DNA of 64,000 nucleotides from Cryptomeria japonica. Lineage: Eukaryota > Streptophyta > Pinopsida > Cupressales > Cupressaceae. The notes beneath the pieces are model-generated. The model worked only from the letters and a program-made list of their open reading frames with translations, did not search any database and was not told the origin of the DNA. The translations under genes and the position numbers were made by a program. The stretch is taken from positions 523,202,137 to 523,266,136 of the forward strand of contig NC_081414.1 of the NCBI RefSeq assembly GCF_030272615.1. The letters run 5' to 3'. Below, in pieces: positions 59,322 to 64,000 of this stretch; position 1 is the first letter of the stretch, and every line of letters begins with the position of its first letter.

Positions 59322-59633
59322 CTACCTCAAACTCCCTTGGTGTCCTGTTTTTGTCTGCATAACTTTTCTGCCTATCTGAGTTTCCTTCAATCTTTGCCTA
59401 ATTTCCTTAGTTTTCCTCTCCATCTCTTTCAATGTATCTGGTCCAACAATTACTCTATCTTCAAGACTATCCCAACTCAAAGGTGTTCGACATGGTCTAC
59501 CATACAAAGCTTTGAAAGGTGCCATTCCCAAAGATGTTTGATATGTATTATTGTAAGCAAACTCTACCAGAGGTAGGTGCTCTTCCCATTTCTTCCGCTG
59601 GTCCATGCAATACATGCGAAGTAGGTCTTCCAT
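59322..59633 (-). pseudogene. F integrase, core end and following region
   Basis: IMEDLLRMYCMDQRKKWEEHLPLVEFAYN and APFKALYGRPCRTPLSW, the usual segment after the catalytic Glu. It is separated from the upstream frame by TAG codons near 59640-59655 (DG-stop-TERTN, where Q is expected). Confidence 0.92.
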
Positions 59634-59654
59634 TATCTAATTTGTCCTTTCTGT

Positions 59655-61094
59655 CTAACCGTCAGTTTTAGGATGGTATGCAGTGCTAAAATTTAGTTGA
59701 GTTCCTAGAGCTGATTGGAGAGTGGTCCAAAACCTTGAAGTGAATCTAGCATCTCTATTTGATATAATTTTCTTTGGTATTCCATGCAACCTAAATATTT
59801 CCTTAACAAAGCGCCTAGCCAAGGTAGGTGCATCATCCGTTAGGTTCCCTGGTACAAAGTGTGCCACCTTAGTGAGTTTTTCAATTACCACCATTATTGT
59901 ATCATGCCTAAAAGGTGACATGGGCAACCCTTGCACAAAATCCATGCTTATAACTTGCCACTTGTGTTGAGGTACATCATGTAACTGTAACAATCCTGCT
60001 AGATGTCTATGTTCTGCCTTTACTCTTTGACACTCCAAACATTTAGCCACATACTTGACAATGTCATTCTTCATCCCTTGCCAAAAGTATAACTTCTTTA
60101 GATCTGCATAAAGTTTGTTAACTCCTGGGTGCCCTGAATAAGGGGCATTGTGAGCCTCCGACAGGACTACTTCCCTTAAGTTCCCTGCATTAGGAATATA
60201 GATTCTATCATTGTATTTGAGCAACCCATCTTCATCTAATGTATACCCTTCAATCTTAGGATCGGTTGGATCGTATTCTAAAGTCAATTTGACTTGCTCA
60301 TACCATGGGTCATGTCCTTGTTCATCCATTACTTGCCTTTTGAAAGAAGTTTTGAATGTTTCTATAGTCATCAAGTGTCTCCTCCTACTTAAGGCATCTA
60401 CCACCCTATTTTCCTTCCCCTTAATATATTCAATTTCAAAGTCATATTCACTTAGAAACTCTAACCACCTTCTTTTTCTAGCATTTAAGTGGGGTTGGGT
60501 AAAGATGCACTTTAGTCCTTGGTTATCTGACTTTAACTCAAAGGGCTTCCCTAGTAAGAAGTGTCTCCATTTTTGTAGGGCATGCACAATCGCTGCCAAC
60601 TCTAATTCATGGGGTGCATAATTGACTTCATGAGTCTTTAGCTTTCTAGATTCATAAGCTACTACCCCTTCATCTTGGACAAGTACTCCTCCTAAACCTT
60701 CAATAGAAGCATCAGTTATGACTGTGAAGTGTCCATTCAGATCTGGTACCTTTAGAATGGGTGTTGAAGTTAGTTTCCCTTTCAAAATTTGGAATGCCTT
60801 ATCACTTTGTTCTATCCATACAAACCTCTTACCCTTCCTTTGTAATGAGGAGATGGGGTTTGCTATTTTAGAAAATCCTTCCACAAACCTCCTATAGTAA
60901 CCTGCTAGCCCCATAAAGCTTCTTACCTTTGCAACATTTTTAGGGATCAACCATTCTACTATTGCCTTTATTTTATCTGGATCAACTGCTATTCCTTCCT
61001 TTGATATTATATGCCCAAGGTAGTGAATCTTTTCCTCAAAGAAGGCACATTTTGACAATTTCCCATATAACTTATGTTTTCTCAACCTTTGCAA
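59655..61094 (-). pseudogene. F RT connection, RNase H and integrase core
   Basis: 479 open codons: RT thumb (KCAFFEEKIHYLGHIISKEG), RNase H with ITDASIEGLGGVL, ELELAAIVHAL, KSDNQGLKCIF and NRVVDALSRR (all four acids), then the HHCC zinc domain (HPGVNKLY ... CLECQRVK) and integrase core with SMDFVQGLP. The second integrase Asp is Asn (ISNRDARF instead of SDRD), a G-to-A change that should kill activity. Confidence 0.95.
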
Positions 61095-61100
61095 AACAAT

Positions 61101-61427
61101 TTATAGGTGCACTAAATGTTCCTCCTCATTTCTAGAGTAAATCAATATGTCATCTAGAAATACCAAAACAAATTTATCCAAGTAGTCATGGAGTACACTA
61201 TTCATTAGGTTCATAAATGCAGCTGGGGCATTGGTTACACCAAAAGGAACTACTGTGAATTCATAATGCCCATATCTAGTCCTGAAGGCTATCTTCGGAA
61301 TGTCTTCCTCCTTAATTATGAGTTGATGGTACCCTGATTGGAGGTCTATCTTTGAGAAAACTGCTACTCCTTTCATTTGGTCAAAAAGATCCTCTATGCG
61401 AGGTAAGGGATACCTATTCCTTATTGT
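61101..61427 (-). pseudogene. F reverse transcriptase, N-terminal part cut by E
   Basis: [33 protein letters not shown] (first Asp), [14 protein letters not shown] and [18 protein letters not shown] (catalytic box). A stop after HLVHL separates it from the next frame. The E LTR begins at 61428. Confidence 0.95.
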
Positions 61428-62540
61428 TGTTGGATACAATTGTTTAATTGTGTATTGTCTTTGATGTTACACAAATGTCATATCAGTCTACCAAGTTCAG
61501 AATGTTCGGCAAAGCAATCAAACAGAGTCTACCGAGTTCAGACGGTAAGAGAAGCAAGTTAAGTCGGTCTTCGAAGAATATGTGAAGGAAAGTCAGTCTA
61601 TACCGAGTTCACAGTCTTTACCGAGTTAAGTCGGTCTTCGAAGAATATGAAGGAAAGTCAGTCTTTACCGAGCTCGCAGTACTTACCGAGTTCAGTCGGT
61701 TATCGAAGAATCAGCAGTGTTCACCGAGCATTAGTGAAATGTTTATGCAGCCGACCGAAGCAACCGAAGCAATATTTAATTTATTGAAACTTGTATATGT
61801 AGCCGACCTATGTAATATTTATTGTAACTTATAATTGAGCCGACTTGGTAACCTGAATGGTATATATGAGAGATCAAGTTGCGATTTTGAAGTGTGGGAA
61901 AAAGAGTGAAAAGTATGGAAATGTGAAGGAGCAGAAATGTGCGAATTCTGATGAAGGATCAGTGATATCCTTGAGGTGCAGAAAAGATATATGTGATCAG
62001 TAAGGATCTATTGGCACAGAACAGAGATCTGTATCAGCAAGATAAGTTGTGTTTAATTCAGGTCACTTCATTGTTGCTTTCTAACCATTGTAGCAGTGAT
62101 ACCGAAATCTCTTAACAGAGTTGGTCTAACAACCATTTTGTAAATCCTCTGACAAGGTGACAATTCGGTTGAATTGTTCTTAAGACCTTTCACAAGGCCA
62201 CTCCTAGCAGGGTGATCAAATCCTCTAACAGGGTCACACCTAACAGTGTGTTTTGTAACCTTTAACAGGGTTGGCTCCTAACAGGGCTCACTTCAGAAGA
62301 GTGAAAATCAGTAACTAGTTACATTGGTGGTTTTCCCAAAATTGGGTTTCCACGTTATATCTGGTGTTACTTGTGTTCATGTTATTTGTTTCATGCATAT
62401 TAATGTTTGATGAACAATGATAAGCTAATTTACCAAGTTACAGCAGTTTATATTTAAGACATCTAAGGGACTTGTGGATTTATTTTTGTGGTAACTGATT
62501 CACCCCTCCCCTCTCAGTTACTCCATCCATATTTCCAACA
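61428..62540 (+). repeat. E 5' LTR
   Basis: TGTTGGATAC to TTTCCAACA, 1,113 bp. TATA-like TATATAT at 61861. The 3' third (AATCTCTTAACAGAGT ... TAAATCCTCTGAC) is related to C1's LTR. Confidence 0.9.
61562..61735 (+). repeat. ~66-bp tandem repeat in the E LTR U3
   Basis: AGTCGGT[CT]-TCGAAGAAT units start at 61562, 61629 and 61694, each followed by AAAGTCAGTCT and ACCGAG[TC] motifs; the third is shorter. Confidence 0.8.
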
Positions 62541-62542
62541 AT

Positions 62543-62554
62543 TGGTATCAGAGC
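62543..62554 (+). promoter_or_regulatory. E primer binding site (initiator Met tRNA)
   Basis: TGGTATCAGAGC, two bases after the LTR, as in C1. Confidence 0.93.
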
Positions 62555-62602
62555 TTTCGGTGCTTATAGGAAGGATTTCAAGGATCTAAGCTAAAGATCA
62601 AG

Positions 62603-64000
62603 ATGTCTTACAAGAGGGAAATTCCAAGGTTAAACAGAAATAACTTTTCAGCATGGCAAGGTCTCATGAGACTCCATTTGGCTTCCATTGGAGATACAGG
62701 ATTGACACATCTTGACACAGAATATGTGACACCCACTGGTACACTAACTGTTGCTGATATTGCTGCAAAGAAGACTCATAACACCATGATGATAGACATT
62801 GCATCTGCCCTAAGATATGAAGAGTTTGATGATGTCAAAGATTGCAAAACTGCATTTGAAATGTGGAACAAGCTGAAAGATATCTATGGTGGTGATGACA
62901 ATGCGAGAAGAGCCAAAGCAGAAAGCTTGAGAGGACAGTTTGATCAATTAAAAATGAGTGAGGATGAAAATATTGCAAAATATGTTGAAAGAGTCAAAGC
63001 CAGTGTCAGTGCAATCAAAGCGTCTAGAGGTGATATCTCAGAGGAAACAGTCATAAGCAAAGTTCTCAGAACATTACTACCCATTTATGCAATCAGAGTT
63101 TCTGCAATTTAGGAAAGAAGATGTGAAGCAAATCACAAGATAAATTTAGAGGCCATAGTTGGAAGATTAACTGCATTTGAGTTAGACAACTATGACAACT
63201 ATGTTCTAGCTTCCAAAAACATGGAATCAACATTTGAAGCTAAGGTTTCACTCAAGGAGAAAGGCAAAAAGAAAAAGGAATCTCGGTCAGAAAGTGAAGA
63301 TGAATTAGAACCAAGTTCAGACAGTGATCTTGAAATAATTGAAGCTCTTCTAGCAAAGAAATATTCCAAAGGCAGAGGAAAATACAGAGGCAAAGTTCCT
63401 CTAATCTGTTTTTCATGTGATGAAGTTGGTCATATTGCTGCTAGATGCCCAAACAAGCAGAGCAAAGATGAGAAGAAAGATCACAAATGGAATGGCAAAA
63501 AGGACTACAAATCATTCAAAGGTAAGAAAACATGCTTTATGGCTAAGGATTCTGATAATAGTGAAGATGAAATTGTTTATATTGCTATAAGAGATGATTC
63601 TGATAATGATGAGGAAGATAAGATGGCACTTATTTCTCATATAAGCAAAAATGATACTTGGATCATAGACAGTGGTTGCTCTCATCATATGACTGGTGAT
63701 AAAACCAAGTTTGACTATGATGGAGGTAGTGTAAGGTTTGGTAATAATGAACCTCGCTACATAAAAGGAAGAGGTAGAATTCCTATAACCAAAGAACTTG
63801 TATTTGATGATGCCTACTGGGTTGAAGGTCTCAATCACAACTTGATGAGTGTGGCACAGCTACTTAATAGTGGACTCAAGGTGGAATTCATGCATGGGAA
63901 GGCCAGACTGCTAAATAATCAAGGAAAGCTGATTGGATCAGGCACTCAAACAAAAGGTAATTTGTTCCGACTTGAAACAAGTGAAAATTCATGTTTTATT
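62603..64000 (+). pseudogene. E gag and protease (continues past the window)
   Basis: ATG 62603 (MSYKREIPRL). Gag: LNRNNFSAWQGLMRLHLAS, AFEMWNKLKDIYGGDDNARR, then TAG at 63110 where CAG (Gln) is expected. The same frame continues with an acidic linker, an intact CCHC knuckle CFSCDEVGHIAARC at about 63408, and protease motif DSGCSHHMTGD at about 63670. VEGLNHNLMSVAQLL follows. One stop in about 466 codons. Confidence 0.93.

Larger units (their letters stand above)
55369..61427 (-). mobile_element. Chromovirus F (Ty3/gypsy), 3' part (minus strand)
   Basis: 3' LTR of 3,467 bp at 55369-58835, polypurine tract, then pol reading right to left. The upstream end is cut by E at 61427; gag, protease and the 5' LTR lie outside the window. 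Confidence 0.88.
61428..64000 (+). mobile_element. Copia element E, 5' part
   Basis: 5' LTR 61428-62540, initiator-Met primer site, gag and protease in one frame to the window end. Inserted in the RT of F. Only one stop is seen, so it is the best-preserved Copia here. Confidence 0.92.

Overview
The window is plant nuclear DNA made almost entirely of nested, decaying LTR retrotransposons. I see no host gene, rRNA or tRNA gene, or CRISPR array. Ty1/copia elements carry initiator-Met-tRNA primer sites. Ty3/gypsy elements carry Tat-like or chromovirus domains. AT-rich composition and deep nesting suggest a seed plant with a very large genome. A conifer or other gymnosperm is plausible, but nothing here identifies the species.

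Layout. (1) 1-1285: minus-strand Copia remnant C0 with an internal deletion. (2) 1286-2403: mostly unassigned, ending in a purine tract and a possible LTR start (H). (3) 2409-52130: gypsy element B, flanked by CCACC repeats. Its 5' LTR (2409-15128) is split by Copia C1 (5832-13491). Its internal region is 15129-21004. Its 3' LTR (21005-52130) is split by gypsy element A (23330-49493, target repeat TACAG). A has a 5' LTR at 23330-28649, an internal region at 28650-35380 and a 3' LTR at 35381-49493. That 3' LTR is in turn split by D (40253-49029), an element without reverse transcriptase. (4) 52136-53453: non-coding, possibly the rest of H. (5) 53454-55368: minus-strand Copia G, interrupted by minus-strand chromovirus F (55369-61427), which is interrupted by plus-strand Copia E (61428 to the window end).

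The most unusual content is in A and B. Both have LTRs of about 5 kb, and in the middle of each LTR lies one reading frame of about 1,045 codons. Each frame therefore occurs twice per element. The A and B proteins appear distantly related to each other and I recognise no function. A has a basic, NLS-like N terminus and B a basic central segment; both have charged, coiled-coil-like C-terminal parts. In both elements the pol order is protease, RNase H with all four catalytic acids, reverse transcriptase, an RNase H-like domain that has lost catalytic acids, then integrase. The U3 part of each LTR is packed with a short family-specific motif in both orientations.

Order of events inferred from nesting: B first; then C1 and A independently into the two LTR copies of B's reading frame; then D into A. 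Separately, G, then F, then E. Most in-frame stops fit loss of methylated cytosine (Gln, Arg or Trp codons turned into stops).
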